Shown here: positions 17,314 through 26,739 of the stretch, in pieces
Position numbering within the stretch: the first letter of the stretch is position 1
Layout: each line of letters opens with the position of its first letter
From: Nostoc sp. CENA543
GTDB taxonomy: Bacteria; Cyanobacteriota; Cyanobacteriia; Cyanobacteriales; Nostocaceae
Direction: 5' to 3'
NCBI RefSeq assembly: GCF_002896875.1
Contig: NZ_CP023278.1
Coordinates: forward strand, 2,046,001-2,110,000
Length of the DNA stretch: 64,000 nt
Notes under the pieces: generated by a model
What the model was told of the DNA's origin: nothing
The model's input: only the letters and a program-made list of their open reading frames with translations
The model's database searches: none
Program-made: the position numbers and the translations under genes

Positions 17314-17916
17314 ATGACTACGACGATTCCCCCTAAGATAAGAAAATTACCCACACAAGCACTAGGGGCTAAAATTTTCCACACTATCAACATCGTTAGC
17401 TTATTTTTAATGGTCACAAGTGGACTGCAAATTTACAACGCTAACCCTGTGTTTGGTGGACGTGCGGGTTTACACATACCACCCATATTTACACTAGGGG
17501 GTTGGTTAGCTGGTGGTAGACATTGGCATTTTGCAGCTATGTGGTTATTTTCCCTAAATCTTTTATGGTATGGCATCTATGTTTTAATTACTCGACGCTG
17601 GCGACATCGATTTGTTGGTGTTAACGACATCAAAGCCTTACAAAAAACTCAAAATCCTAAGCGTTTATTTTATGCTTGGCATCGCATTGTTTACACCTCC
17701 ATTATTCCGATTTTGCTATTGGCATTATTTACCGGCATAGGAATGTATAAACCTGCTCAATTTCCTGCTATTGTTGATATGTTTGGAGGGTGGCAAGGAT
17801 TGAGAATTGTCCATTTTATCTCTGTGCCGATGGTAGTTATATTTACTATTATTCATTCATTTTTAGGAAAAAAAGCTGGAGGAGAAGAACTGACATCATC
17901 AATGTTTTGGCAGTAG
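17314..17916 (+). CDS. Cytochrome b/b561-type membrane subunit
   Basis: 200 aa with four predicted transmembrane helices. Candidate haem-ligand histidines are in IFHTINIVSLF, GGRHWHFAAMW, YAWHRIVYTS and IVHFISVP/TIIHSFLG, the pattern of the cytochrome b561/YedZ-like haem b membrane family. The next gene (18126) is a Tat-exported molybdopterin oxidoreductase. The pair resembles a membrane electron-transfer module (quinone pool and periplasmic Mo enzyme), analogous to MsrP-MsrQ. The partnership is inferred from context. Confidence 0.82.
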   Translation: MTTTIPPKIRKLPTQALGAKIFHTINIVSLFLMVTSGLQIYNANPVFGGRAGLHIPPIFTLGGWLAGGRHWHFAAMWLFSLNLLWYGIYVLITRRWRHRFVGVNDIKALQKTQNPKRLFYAWHRIVYTSIIPILLLALFTGIGMYKPAQFPAIVDMFGGWQGLRIVHFISVPMVVIFTIIHSFLGKKAGGEELTSSMFWQ

Positions 17917-17989
17917 TAATCAAACCTCCTGATTCATCCCAGCTACAAATATTCACTGAAAAAACTATGTTAATCAATGTAAAAATACT

Positions 17990-18090
17990 AGTATTCAGTT
18001 GGTAGTAAGGACTTTAGTCCTTTTCTGTTCGCGGAGCTTTCGTAGAGAGAATTTTAGTTCTCTCTACAAACCTTTAATTGTTCACCTTGT
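17990..18090. repeat. Dispersed palindromic repeat (AAGGACTTTAGTCCTT type)
   Basis: It contains AAGGACTTTAGTCCTT and an AGAGAGAATTTT...TTCTCTCT stem about 18007-18066. Variants of the first palindrome occur inside the MITE-like element at 56190-56333. It lies between the cytochrome and Mo-enzyme genes, so it may also be transcribed as a hairpin. Confidence 0.7.
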
Positions 18091-18125
18091 TCTACTGATA
18101 CTGTGCTATTGGTAATATTTTAAAT

Positions 18126-18848
18126 ATGAATTTAATTCGTTTAAATCGTCCTCAATTAACCCGTCGGGGATTTCTGAAGATTTCAGGAATTTCCAGTATG
18201 AGTTTTTTGCTTGGTGGTTGTGGTACACCAACATTTGAAGATTTAATTGGTACTTTATCAGAACCACTAAATCAAAAAGTCGAGAAGCTAATATTTCAAC
18301 CACAAAAGCCAATACCAGAGTTTGCACCTAGCGCAATTCAACCGGAAGCATTAATAGTTAATAGTTTTCGTGGTACACCGATTATTGATATAGAAAAATA
18401 TCGGTTAATTATAGATGGTGAAGTAGAACAGCCATTAAGTTTGAGCATGGCTGAAATTCAGAGTTTGCCCTTAACTTCCATGATTATACGTCATGTTTGT
18501 GTAGAAGGCTGGGCTGCGATCGTGCAGTGGGGAGGTATACGTTTAAGAGAAATTATTGCACTATCCCGTCCTAAAAGTAATGTCAGGTATGCTTATTTTA
18601 AATCTGCTGATGGTTATTACGAAAGTTGGGATATCGCTTCAGTTGTACATCCCCAAACACTATTAGCCTATGAAAAAAATGGTCAACCTTTACCAGTAGA
18701 AAATGGCGCGCCTTTACGTCTAGCCTCACCAATTAAACTTGGTTACAAGCAAAGTAAATGGGTAACTCAAATTACTCTCACCAGTCATTTAACCAATTTT
18801 CGAGGCTACTGGGAAGATTTGGGTTATGAATGGTTTGCGGGTATTTAG
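18126..18848 (+). CDS. Sulfite oxidase-type molybdopterin-dependent oxidoreductase, Tat lipoprotein-like
   Basis: 240 aa. A twin-arginine signal (TRRGFLKISGIS) runs into a lipobox-like LLGGC (Cys32), suggesting Tat export and lipid anchoring. The catalytic domain has the sulfite-oxidase/MsrP fold pattern, with the probable Mo-ligating Cys125 in RHVCVEGWAAIVQWGG. It also has GYKQSKWVTQITL near the C-terminus. It lacks the dimerisation domain of full sulfite oxidases, as in MsrP. The cytochrome b partner gene is 210 bp upstream. The substrate cannot be read from sequence. Confidence 0.85.
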   Translation: MNLIRLNRPQLTRRGFLKISGISSMSFLLGGCGTPTFEDLIGTLSEPLNQKVEKLIFQPQKPIPEFAPSAIQPEALIVNSFRGTPIIDIEKYRLIIDGEVEQPLSLSMAEIQSLPLTSMIIRHVCVEGWAAIVQWGGIRLREIIALSRPKSNVRYAYFKSADGYYESWDIASVVHPQTLLAYEKNGQPLPVENGAPLRLASPIKLGYKQSKWVTQITLTSHLTNFRGYWEDLGYEWFAGI

Positions 18849-18872
18849 GGTTTGGAGTGAGTGGTGAGTGCT

Positions 18873-18967
18873 GAGTAATAAGTAATAAGTAATAAGTAAT
18901 AAGTAATAAGTAATAGGTAGTGACTATTGACTGTTGACTGTTGACTATTAACTAATAACTATTAACT
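18873..18967. repeat. Tandem heptamer array (AATAAGT, then TTGACTA types)
   Basis: Six AATAAGT heptamers are followed by degenerate TGACTGT/TGACTAT units just before pyrF-pyrE. Direct tandem copies without spacers rule out CRISPR. It lies in the 5' leader of the next gene. Confidence 0.9.
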
Positions 18968-18974
18968 AAACAAC

Positions 18975-20408
18975 ATGATTTTTTCTGATAAATTACAAAC
19001 GGTTATTTCGCAAAATCAAAGCTTACTCTTTGTCGGACTTGACCCTAATATAGAGATGATGCCGGCTAGGTATGAGTCTCAAAATATTATTGATGGTTTA
19101 TGGCAATGGCTACAACTTATCATCTCTGAAACTGCTGATTTTGTCTGTGCTTATAAACCAACATTGGGTTTTTACGAAGCTTTGGGAATTCCTGGTTTAG
19201 AATTACTACAAAAAACTTTAGCAGCTATTCCCCATCACATCCCGATTATTTTGGATGCTAAACATAGTGATTTAAATACTAGCACTATCTTTGCTCGCAC
19301 AGTATTTACAGAATGGCAAGTTGATGCAATTACCCTCACTCCCTATACAGGACAGGATCATGTAGCTCCTTTTCTGGTTTATCCTGATAAAGCTGTCTTT
19401 ATTTTGTGTTGTACTTCTAACCCAGGTGCAGAAGCTTTACAACAATATCCTACACCAGAATCACCCCTTTATTTACAGGTAGCAAAAGAATCTAGAAATT
19501 GGGGAACTCCTGAACAATTGGGTTTAGAAGTAGGAACTACCAATGCTGAGATTTTGTCTCAAATTCGTGCTGTCGCGCCGGAACGGATAATTATGGCGCG
19601 TAGTGTATGGGGTGAGGGAAGTAATTTAAATAATATGCTCGCGGCTGGGTTAGATAGTAATAGAAATGGACTATTAATTCCTGTCCCTCAAGATATGTTG
19701 GGTGCAGGAAATTTATCTGAGAAAATTCAGGCGTTACGTACAGAAATCAATCAGATGAGGACGCAGGTAATTCAAAATGATTCTAACTGCGCTGTTTGGT
19801 TTTCAGATGTTATTGTTCCGAATCAGCATCCTTATCAAGATTTAATTTTGCAACTTTATGATATCGGTTGCATTATGTTTGGCAATTATGTTCAAGCATC
19901 AGGCGCGACTTTTCCTTATTATATTGATTTACGCAAGATTATTTCTAATCCTCAAGTATTTAATCAAGTTCTCAGTGGTTATGAAGAAATTCTGAGGAAT
20001 TTGCATTTTGATCGATTAGCAGGTATCCCCTATGGTTCTTTACCTACGGCTACAGGCTTATCTTTACGTTTGCATTGTCCTATGATCTTTCCTCGGAAGG
20101 AGGTAAAAGCACACGGAACTCGGAGATTAATTGAAGGTAATTTTCATCCAGGAGAAACTGTAGCTATTGTTGATGATATTCTCATCAGTGGTAAAAGTGT
20201 CATGGAAGGGGCAGAAAAGTTAAAATCTGCCGGCTTAAATGTGCATGATATTGTGGTTTTTATTGACCATGAACAAGGAGTAAAAGAACGGTTATCAGCC
20301 AATGGCTATTGTGGTCACGCGGTGTTAAAGATTTCCGAAATTACAAATATCCTGCATCAATGTGGGAAGATTGATGATGAGCAATTTTCGGCTTTGAGTG
20401 ATTTATAG
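18975..20408 (+). CDS. pyrF-pyrE: Bifunctional orotidine-5'-phosphate decarboxylase / orotate phosphoribosyltransferase
   Basis: 477 aa. Residues 1-270 are a group 2 OMP decarboxylase (LLFVGLDPN, AYKPTLGFYE with Lys61, ILDAKHSDL with the Asp94-Lys96-Asp99 catalytic set). About 285-477 are an orotate phosphoribosyltransferase with the PRPP loop ETVAIVDDILISGKSV. Together they carry out the last two steps of UMP synthesis. The order (PyrF then PyrE) is the reverse of animal UMP synthase and is found in cyanobacteria. A heptamer array lies just upstream and a permease gene starts 48 bp downstream. Confidence 0.92.
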   Translation: MIFSDKLQTVISQNQSLLFVGLDPNIEMMPARYESQNIIDGLWQWLQLIISETADFVCAYKPTLGFYEALGIPGLELLQKTLAAIPHHIPIILDAKHSDLNTSTIFARTVFTEWQVDAITLTPYTGQDHVAPFLVYPDKAVFILCCTSNPGAEALQQYPTPESPLYLQVAKESRNWGTPEQLGLEVGTTNAEILSQIRAVAPERIIMARSVWGEGSNLNNMLAAGLDSNRNGLLIPVPQDMLGAGNLSEKIQALRTEINQMRTQVIQNDSNCAVWFSDVIVPNQHPYQDLILQLYDIGCIMFGNYVQASGATFPYYIDLRKIISNPQVFNQVLSGYEEILRNLHFDRLAGIPYGSLPTATGLSLRLHCPMIFPRKEVKAHGTRRLIEGNFHPGETVAIVDDILISGKSVMEGAEKLKSAGLNVHDIVVFIDHEQGVKERLSANGYCGHAVLKISEITNILHQCGKIDDEQFSALSDL

Positions 20409-20456
20409 TTTTTTACAATATGATGCGTGGATGTTATCAGGGATAGGCTAACAGGG

Positions 20457-21542
20457 ATGAATATTTCGCTGAATCAATTAATTAAGTGGTTAATTATAAC
20501 TCTGTTATTTCCGCTAGTGTTTCTGAATATTTGGTTGGTTGGTAAATTTTTTCACTATTTCCAGCCTTTAGTAACAATTTTGGTATTGGCGGCTTTACTG
20601 GCATTTATTTTAAACTATCCTGTTTCCCTCCTTCAGCAAAGGGGAATGAAGCGTAACTACGCTGTGGGATTAGTATTTTTTGTCACTTTACTAATATTAG
20701 TAGCTGTAGGGATTATCTTATTGCCCATCGCATTAGAACAGTTGAATGAGATAGTGAGAATGCTACCTCAATGGATAGACTCTACCCAAGCAAAAATCCA
20801 GAATTTAAATGATTTATTTATTAGTGAAAGACTGCATATTGATTTAAGTCAAATCTTGACAAAAATCACTGATAAAATTCCAGATGAATTAGAATATCTT
20901 TCTGATAAGTTTGTCACTATAGTGATAGATACTATTGATAGTTTATCTGAAGCTTTAATTACAGTAGTTCTGGCTTTCTACTTTTTATTAGATGGGTCAA
21001 GGATTTGGGATAGTATTTGGCATAAGTTACCTGGTAATTCTCTTAAAAAAGTCGGAGATTCAATCCAGAAAAATCTGCAAAATTATTTACTGGGACAGGG
21101 GACTCTAGCTTTGTTGATAGGTACTTGTCAAACACTGATGTTTCTGGCTTTTCAAGTGCAGTTTGGGTTACTTTTTGGTTTAGGAATTGGTGTTTTTAGT
21201 TTGATTCCCTTCGGTGATCTTGTCAGCCTGAGTGTGATTACTTTAGTGATTGTGTCTTATGATTTTTGGTTGGCTGTGAAGGTGTTAGTAGTAGCTATTA
21301 TTATCGACCAAATCATTGACCAAGCGATCGCACCCCGTCTTTTAGGTAGTTTAACGGGGGTAAAACCTGTGTGGGTGCTAATTTCCTTGCTTGTTGGTAC
21401 TTATGTTGGCGGTTTGTTAGGCTTATTGGTGGCTGTACCTGCGGCGGGTTTAATCAAAGATATTATTGATGGTTGGGATTCTCTGTCTAGTCAAAAAGAG
21501 GACAAGGGGCAGGGGGCAGGGGGCAAGGGAGAAACCCCATAA
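20457..21542 (+). CDS. AI-2E family (PerM-like) transporter/permease
   Basis: 361 aa from ATG 20457 (MNISLNQLIKWL). Seven or eight hydrophobic helices and the family segments DQIIDQAIAPRLLGSLTGVKPVWVL and GGLLGLLVAVPAAGLI are visible. The family includes exporters of autoinducer-2 and Na+/H+ antiporter-like members; the substrate here is unknown. The last 15 residues (KEDKGQGAGGKGETP) are encoded by a G-rich repeat tract and are probably not functional. It follows pyrF-pyrE closely and may be co-transcribed. Confidence 0.85.
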   Translation: MNISLNQLIKWLIITLLFPLVFLNIWLVGKFFHYFQPLVTILVLAALLAFILNYPVSLLQQRGMKRNYAVGLVFFVTLLILVAVGIILLPIALEQLNEIVRMLPQWIDSTQAKIQNLNDLFISERLHIDLSQILTKITDKIPDELEYLSDKFVTIVIDTIDSLSEALITVVLAFYFLLDGSRIWDSIWHKLPGNSLKKVGDSIQKNLQNYLLGQGTLALLIGTCQTLMFLAFQVQFGLLFGLGIGVFSLIPFGDLVSLSVITLVIVSYDFWLAVKVLVVAIIIDQIIDQAIAPRLLGSLTGVKPVWVLISLLVGTYVGGLLGLLVAVPAAGLIKDIIDGWDSLSSQKEDKGQGAGGKGETP

Positions 21543-21864
21543 ATAAATTGAGGATCATGCTTCTGAAGAAATAGGGGTGTAGGGAATTCCAACTTCAAAA
21601 TTGAGGACAGTTTGAGTCGAAGATTTAACATGATGATTACGCATTTCCATCATTTAGTGAGAAATACGAACTCAAACTTAGTGCTGGTAAGGGTTTTCGT
21701 ACCTAAGAAATTTTACTTAGTTGTTAAATAATCATAAAAGCTATGCAATTTTTGCATTTTCCCGGATGCGTTTATTCCCAGAAAATGTCATTCTCTATGA
21801 TTAGGAATAGAGTTGATGGCATACATCATCAGTACCCCGGCGTTAGCTGGGGTCTTTTTATTGG
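21543..21864 (+). other. Gap with hairpin terminator; possible small RNA
   Basis: No ORF is supported. The 3' part (about 21700-21862) ends in a strong plus-strand terminator, and the 290 nt between the permease stop and the terminator is long for a plain 3' UTR. An independent small RNA of roughly 100-160 nt is possible; I could not assign it to a known family. Confidence 0.4.
21834..21862 (+). terminator. Rho-independent terminator
   Basis: Stem ACCCCGGC / GCTGGGGT (one G-T pair) with a GTTA loop, followed by CTTTTTATT. It is read on the plus strand and would end either the permease transcript or an RNA starting in the gap. Confidence 0.75.
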
Positions 21865-23040
21865 CTAATTTTTAGCCACCATTCCCCAGTTATTCATAAA
21901 ACGACGGTCAATTTTATCTTTCCACCACCACAGTAGTTGATGCGGTGGTAGAGTTAAACAACCTTTGGTGGCGATCGCTCTTTTGTCTCCCGTACCTATT
22001 AAACTGAGATATTGTTGCTGTGGTTTGTAGGGTTGGAGTGGTTGACCCAATACCATACGTCGCAAGTTTTCAAATAATGGCTTTCCTTGTCGCACAGCAA
22101 ATACCCCCGCTTTCGGTCGGGGATGATCCTTCATCGTCGCAATATCACCGGCAGCAAATACCTCTGGATGGCTGAGAGATTGCAATGTATCTTTTACTAA
22201 AATAAAGCCATGTTCATCGGTGGTTAATCCCGTGGATTTTAGCCATTGGGGTGCGGATGCTTGTGTTACCCAAAAGACTTGTTCGCATTCTAACTCCAAC
22301 CCAGACTCACACCTGACTACCAATGCTGCTGTTTTTTTCAGGGATGGTGCAATTTGCGATACGGTTTCCCCTAGATGTAATTTCACACCACGCTCGCTTA
22401 AGACCTGCTGTACTTGATATTGTACAGATGGGTGATGATGTGGCATGAGTTGAGAGTGACGTTGCAATAAATGGATGGCTAAATTTTGCTGCGGTTGTTG
22501 CGCTTGTTGTAAAATACGCTGCAAATGTGCTTGCATAGATAAAGCTAATTCCACACCACCAGCACCGCCACCAACAATCCCTATAGTAACTGCTTTTTGG
22601 GGATTTTGAGAGACATTTGCTAATAATTGATACCAATTTTCTAATAATTTATCTACTGGTTTAGCGGGAGTGGCATATTCTGCTGCACCTGATACGGATA
22701 TTGTGGCAGGGGTGCTGCCAATATCAATAGATAATAGATCAAAATTGACAGGCGGACGTTCAGCACAAATTACTCGGTGATTTTGTAAATCAATGTCTAC
22801 GACTTGATCTAAATATAATTTTGCTTGAGCGAATTCAGTTAATTTTTGTAAGTTAATGTAAAATTCTTCGCGGCTATAAAATCCGGCAATATGTCCTGGT
22901 AACATTCCCGAATAGGGTGTGGTTGATGTGGGTGTAATTAAAGTCAAATTCACTCCCGCTAAGGGTTGCATTCCCCATAGCTTGAGGACAATAGCATGAC
23001 TATGACCACCACCAACTAATACTAAATTTTGGGCGCGCAT
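21865..23040 (-). CDS. FAD/NAD(P)-dependent oxidoreductase, SelD-N-terminal-like family
   Basis: 391 aa. It has an FAD-binding Rossmann motif at the N-terminus (LVLVGGGHSHAIVLKLWG), the TPYSGMLPGHIAGFY block, a second nucleotide-binding motif (GIVGGGAGGVELALSM) at about 155 and the FAD-binding VFAAGDIATM near 290. This matches the pyridine nucleotide-disulfide oxidoreductase family found fused upstream of selenophosphate synthetase (SelD) in many bacteria (TIGR03169), related to NDH-2/SQR. Here no SelD domain follows. The electron acceptor is unknown. Confidence 0.82.
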   Translation of the reverse strand: MRAQNLVLVGGGHSHAIVLKLWGMQPLAGVNLTLITPTSTTPYSGMLPGHIAGFYSREEFYINLQKLTEFAQAKLYLDQVVDIDLQNHRVICAERPPVNFDLLSIDIGSTPATISVSGAAEYATPAKPVDKLLENWYQLLANVSQNPQKAVTIGIVGGGAGGVELALSMQAHLQRILQQAQQPQQNLAIHLLQRHSQLMPHHHPSVQYQVQQVLSERGVKLHLGETVSQIAPSLKKTAALVVRCESGLELECEQVFWVTQASAPQWLKSTGLTTDEHGFILVKDTLQSLSHPEVFAAGDIATMKDHPRPKAGVFAVRQGKPLFENLRRMVLGQPLQPYKPQQQYLSLIGTGDKRAIATKGCLTLPPHQLLWWWKDKIDRRFMNNWGMVAKN

Positions 23041-23272
23041 CGTGAATTATCAGTAATTTAAGATTTTTTCTCAAAATTTTGGTTGTATTATATATAACTT
23101 TATTTAATTTAGCTGAGAATATCAATTAATACATTTTTTATTTACGAAAGATAATTTTTCCGGCAAATTCATGATTTACTGCTAAATATCCCAAAAACAA
23201 TCTAGTTATTACGTATCAATCATAACTGGAAATCACGAATTGCAGCAGTTACATTTTACATACATATAACAA

Positions 23273-24097
23273 ATGAGTGATTTTTCTATTGGTGAACCTG
23301 CATATAATCGTTATATCTACCACTACTCAAATTCTTATAGTATAGAGAAAATAGCACGATATCCTTTTTTGCTAAATGTATTACTGATGTTGAACATAAT
23401 TATTGATTTTTATCATCAATCCACCAAGACATTTATCCATAATCAATTGTCTATATTAAACATCATTCAAAATATAGATTTTCCACAAAATATTTCTCCT
23501 GATGTCATTAGACAAAAGTGTCATTTAGTGGTTCAGTATTGGCAACAGCAAAAAACTGTAGAATTGCTGGCAACCGTCACTCAATTAGAAAACTTAGCGT
23601 GCCATTATCCCCAATATTCTTGGGTAATTCTGGAGTTTCTCAGTGATTTTGTGCGACAGCATACAAAGGTAAATACTAGCCCTACATATAAAATTAGGGC
23701 AGAGATTCAGGCAATTTTAACTGTCATTACTCAAATCCATCGCCAACCAGAAATAGAGAATGCACAACTAGATTTAAGTCATTGTGATTTGCGGGGTGCA
23801 AATCTTCAAAGAGCTAACTTAGAGTGGGCAAACTTATATCATGTAAATTTGGCTGGTGCAAACTTAAGTCAAGCTAATCTTTCTGGTGCCATTTTGAGTG
23901 CAGCTAACCTAAGCGGTGCAAATCTAGCCAATGCCAACCTTTCTGGTGCCATTTTGAGTGCAGCTAACTTCAGTCAGGCTAATCTTACTAGTGCTAATTT
24001 ATATCAGGCAAATCTCTATCTTGCCAATTTACAGCAGGCAAATTTGCATGAAACCATTCTAGATAAAGCAAATCTGCGAGAAGCCAAATTTACGTAA
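23273..24097 (+). CDS. Pentapeptide-repeat protein
   Basis: 274 aa. The first 160 residues are helical and unassigned. Residues about 160-274 form more than 20 A(N/D)Lxx pentapeptides (for example [18 protein letters not shown]), which fold as a right-handed quadrilateral beta-helix. One unit (bases 23879-23910 and 23939-23970) is nearly identical at DNA level, a sign of recent internal duplication. Function unknown; no DNA-gyrase-protection evidence in sequence. Confidence 0.88.
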   Translation: MSDFSIGEPAYNRYIYHYSNSYSIEKIARYPFLLNVLLMLNIIIDFYHQSTKTFIHNQLSILNIIQNIDFPQNISPDVIRQKCHLVVQYWQQQKTVELLATVTQLENLACHYPQYSWVILEFLSDFVRQHTKVNTSPTYKIRAEIQAILTVITQIHRQPEIENAQLDLSHCDLRGANLQRANLEWANLYHVNLAGANLSQANLSGAILSAANLSGANLANANLSGAILSAANFSQANLTSANLYQANLYLANLQQANLHETILDKANLREAKFT

Positions 24098-24289
24098 GAG
24101 AAAAACATTAAGTATAATAATTAAGCAAAGAAAATTTCCCTGGCAAATTACATAAATATTCTCCCTTAGCGATTTTTGCCGTAATCACCGCCTCAGTAAA
24201 TTCTTGTGTTATGATGGTGGGAATATCTAACTATTATTCAGTAATAATTCTGTGTGGTGAGAAATATTACTAATATATCTGCCAACAAA

Positions 24290-25717
24290 ATGGCGAAACC
24301 TTGGCAATGGTTAATTGGTACAGTAATTATATTTGTTGGCGGTGTCGTTCTGATTTCATGGTTGTTTGCGACTCCTGATAACTTATCGATTCAAGAACAA
24401 CTACAATACAGAAATCAGGCATTAACTACAATTGCGATCGCCTTTTTGGGATTGGGTTTAACTATCCATGCCTACTATACCGTAAAACGCATAGATGCTA
24501 TACAAAAAAGTGCGATCGCGGCGGAAAAAAACCTCGAAATTAGTCTGCAAAATGTCAAACTATCACAAGATAGATTAATTTCAGAACGCTTAATGTCAGC
24601 TATTGCCCAACTAGGACATGAGAAAATGGCTACCCGCACCAGTGCCATTTATGTCCTAGAAAAAATTGCCCAAGATTTTCCTCAAGAACATTGGACAATT
24701 ATGGAAATTCTCACAGCATTTGTGCGAGAAAATGCTGATTTAGAAGCAGAAAACTACAAAGAAGAAAATACAGCCACCTCTTTAATTCAGCCAAAAAACT
24801 ATGAAGATGATCATCTAGAAGAGTTTCCTAAACTGCGTCGAGATATTCAAGCCGCATTAACTGTAATTGGTAGGCGTAATTCTCAACAGGATGACGCAGA
24901 TAAAAAACTGGATTTGCGATTTACAGATTTAAAGCGCGCAGATTTATTAGGGACTGATTTACAAAGAGTAGACTTGCGCGGAGCAGATTTAAGGGGAGCA
25001 GATTTGCACAGTTGTAACCTCAGTGATGCAAATCTCGAAAACGCTAAACTATCTGGCTGCTTTCTTTATGAAGCCAACTTAGTAAGAGCTAATTTACAAA
25101 GTGCAAATCTCCAAGGTGCAAACCTCAACCGTGCAGATTTGTATGGTGCGAATTTACGAGAAGCAAATCTCACAGGGGCTAGCCTGCGTGCAGCGAACTT
25201 GCAAGGTGCTAATCTCTACAAAGCCAACTTACAACAAGCCACATTAAAAGTAGCAAATTTAACCAATGCGAAATTATTTCTTGCTAACCTACAAGGGGCG
25301 AAATTAGGGAAAGCTAATTTGTCTCTTTGTGGTTTGATTGGAGCGAACTTGCAAGGAGCTAACCTCAATAGTGCGAATCTGTGCGGAGCAAATTTAAATG
25401 CTGCTAAATTAACACAAACAGAAATTATTTTTGCTGACTTTACAGAAGCTAGTTTAACCGAAGCAGATTTATCTAAAGCTAATCTTATGGGTACAAATCT
25501 GCAAAAAGCCAACCTTTACGAAGCTAACTTGAGCCAAGCCAATTTAGTGGGAGCAAATTTAGCCGAAACTGACTTTTTTGATGTCAAATTGGCGGGAGCG
25601 ATTCTGACAGGCGTGAAAAACCTAGTATCTCAACAACTTAGTCTAGCAATTGGCGATCGCACCACGAAACTACCTGATCACATCGAAATTCCCATACATT
25701 GGCGACAGTCTAGTTAA
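24290..25717 (+). CDS. Membrane-anchored pentapeptide-repeat protein
   Basis: 475 aa from ATG 24290 (MAKPWQWLIGTV); a GTG at 24254 is in frame. Two N-terminal transmembrane helices (IGTVIIFVGGVVLISWLF; ALTTIAIAFLGLGLTIHAY) are followed by a helical cytosolic linker (residues 75-200) and about 40 pentapeptide units. The pattern is shared by many cyanobacterial membrane-tethered pentapeptide proteins. It follows another pentapeptide gene on the same strand by 190 bp. Its stop overlaps the end of the convergent small gene at 25714. Confidence 0.88.
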   Translation: MAKPWQWLIGTVIIFVGGVVLISWLFATPDNLSIQEQLQYRNQALTTIAIAFLGLGLTIHAYYTVKRIDAIQKSAIAAEKNLEISLQNVKLSQDRLISERLMSAIAQLGHEKMATRTSAIYVLEKIAQDFPQEHWTIMEILTAFVRENADLEAENYKEENTATSLIQPKNYEDDHLEEFPKLRRDIQAALTVIGRRNSQQDDADKKLDLRFTDLKRADLLGTDLQRVDLRGADLRGADLHSCNLSDANLENAKLSGCFLYEANLVRANLQSANLQGANLNRADLYGANLREANLTGASLRAANLQGANLYKANLQQATLKVANLTNAKLFLANLQGAKLGKANLSLCGLIGANLQGANLNSANLCGANLNAAKLTQTEIIFADFTEASLTEADLSKANLMGTNLQKANLYEANLSQANLVGANLAETDFFDVKLAGAILTGVKNLVSQQLSLAIGDRTTKLPDHIEIPIHWRQSS

Positions 25718-25977
25718 AACTCTGCACTATGTTCTTTATCCCAACACTTGTTATTTATCCAGTTGCGCCCAGTATTTTCACAGTCTAATTTACTGTTAAT
25801 CCAGGGAATTGAAGTAGGATAACTCGATTGCTCGACAGCACCACCATTAAAAATAAAAGACTTAGCGACTAAAATACTAGCTGTTAAAACAGTAGCAGCA
25901 CAAATTGTATAAATAAAAACTTTAGTAAACGTCTCTCCATCAAATCTACTGTCTTCGGTTTCTAGAGGATTGATCAT
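25714..25977 (-). CDS. Small single-span membrane protein, unknown
   Basis: 87 aa. One transmembrane helix (VFIYTICAATVLTASILVA) is followed by an extracytoplasmic tail with two cysteines (LDCENTGRNW and NNKCWDKEH), which could form a disulfide. It overlaps the 3' end of the pentapeptide gene by 4 bp in convergent orientation. No family recognised. Confidence 0.55.
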   Translation of the reverse strand: MINPLETEDSRFDGETFTKVFIYTICAATVLTASILVAKSFIFNGGAVEQSSYPTSIPWINSKLDCENTGRNWINNKCWDKEHSAEF

Positions 25978-26739
25978 AATAATGACTCGACTTTTTTTAG
26001 AGGGGGTTATTAATAATAATCAGTAGCTAGATATAATTAAATGCAAAGAGCATCAACAATCAATACAGTAAGGTTTACTCTCTTAACGTTAATTTTGTCA
26101 AAAAATTTGCAATTTTCTGTAATCTGATAACTATCCGCACCATAGGAATGAATAAAATCTCTGTTCTAGTAAGTCTTGTAGCTGAACCTGATTAGTCCCA
26201 GGTTTAATCAGTAACCATAAAAAACTTTAACCAAAAAAAATAGTCAAAATAATATCAAGAAATATTGCTAATCATTGCTATTTTGTTGCAATTACCGAAT
26301 ATATAGGAGTCCGATTTGATTTCTGAAAAATATTAGTATGTGTAGTGGCGTGGCAAGGATAAAATCGTGTATTAGATATAGGTTGGGTTTCCTTACGTCA
26401 ACCCAACATAGATATCAGTCTTGGGTTTCGCTTTGCTCAACCCAACCTACAATTTTTTTGCAACATTTAAGGCTTGCCACGCTACTACCTATCTACGTAT
26501 CTGTTCAAAAATCAAGTATGAATCCTGTATAAAGATAAGTATAAGATTACTATAGATTAAATCTAGTATTTCTACGTAAGCAGATTCTTATTGTTTTTAT
26601 AAAAAATATATTAAGTCAAGATAATGTAATGTCAAATTCTCGTAAATCGAGATGAATCAAATTGAATTAAATAGAGTATCGGTCATTCTTAACACAATGA
26701 GTTAAGTTAGTGCTAATTTCAATCCGCTTTTAAGTAACC
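25978..26739. other. Long AT-rich gap containing a MITE-like element
   Basis: No gene is supported. At 26343-26487 there is a MITE-like element, listed separately. About 26302-26333 (TATAGGAGTCCGATTTGATT) resembles a segment at 53023-53055. The rest is AT-rich leader or spacer. Confidence 0.6.
26343..26487. mobile_element. MITE-like element, 145 bp
   Basis: Terminal inverted repeats TAGTGGCGTGGCAAG (26343-26357) and CTTGCCACGCTACTA (26473-26487), 14 of 15 matching. Inside is a second hairpin built from GGTTGGGTT and AACCCAACC units. Both ends begin and finish with TA, consistent with an IS630/Tc1-type TA target, and no transposase is encoded. Confidence 0.75.

Noticed and set aside
18873-18967. 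Tandem array considered as CRISPR
   Set aside because: Heptamer units follow each other directly with no spacers and no cas genes are nearby; the same holds for 27235-27290.
25216-25512. 98-codon minus ORF
   Set aside because: Antisense to pentapeptide repeats, whose periodicity creates long open antisense frames.
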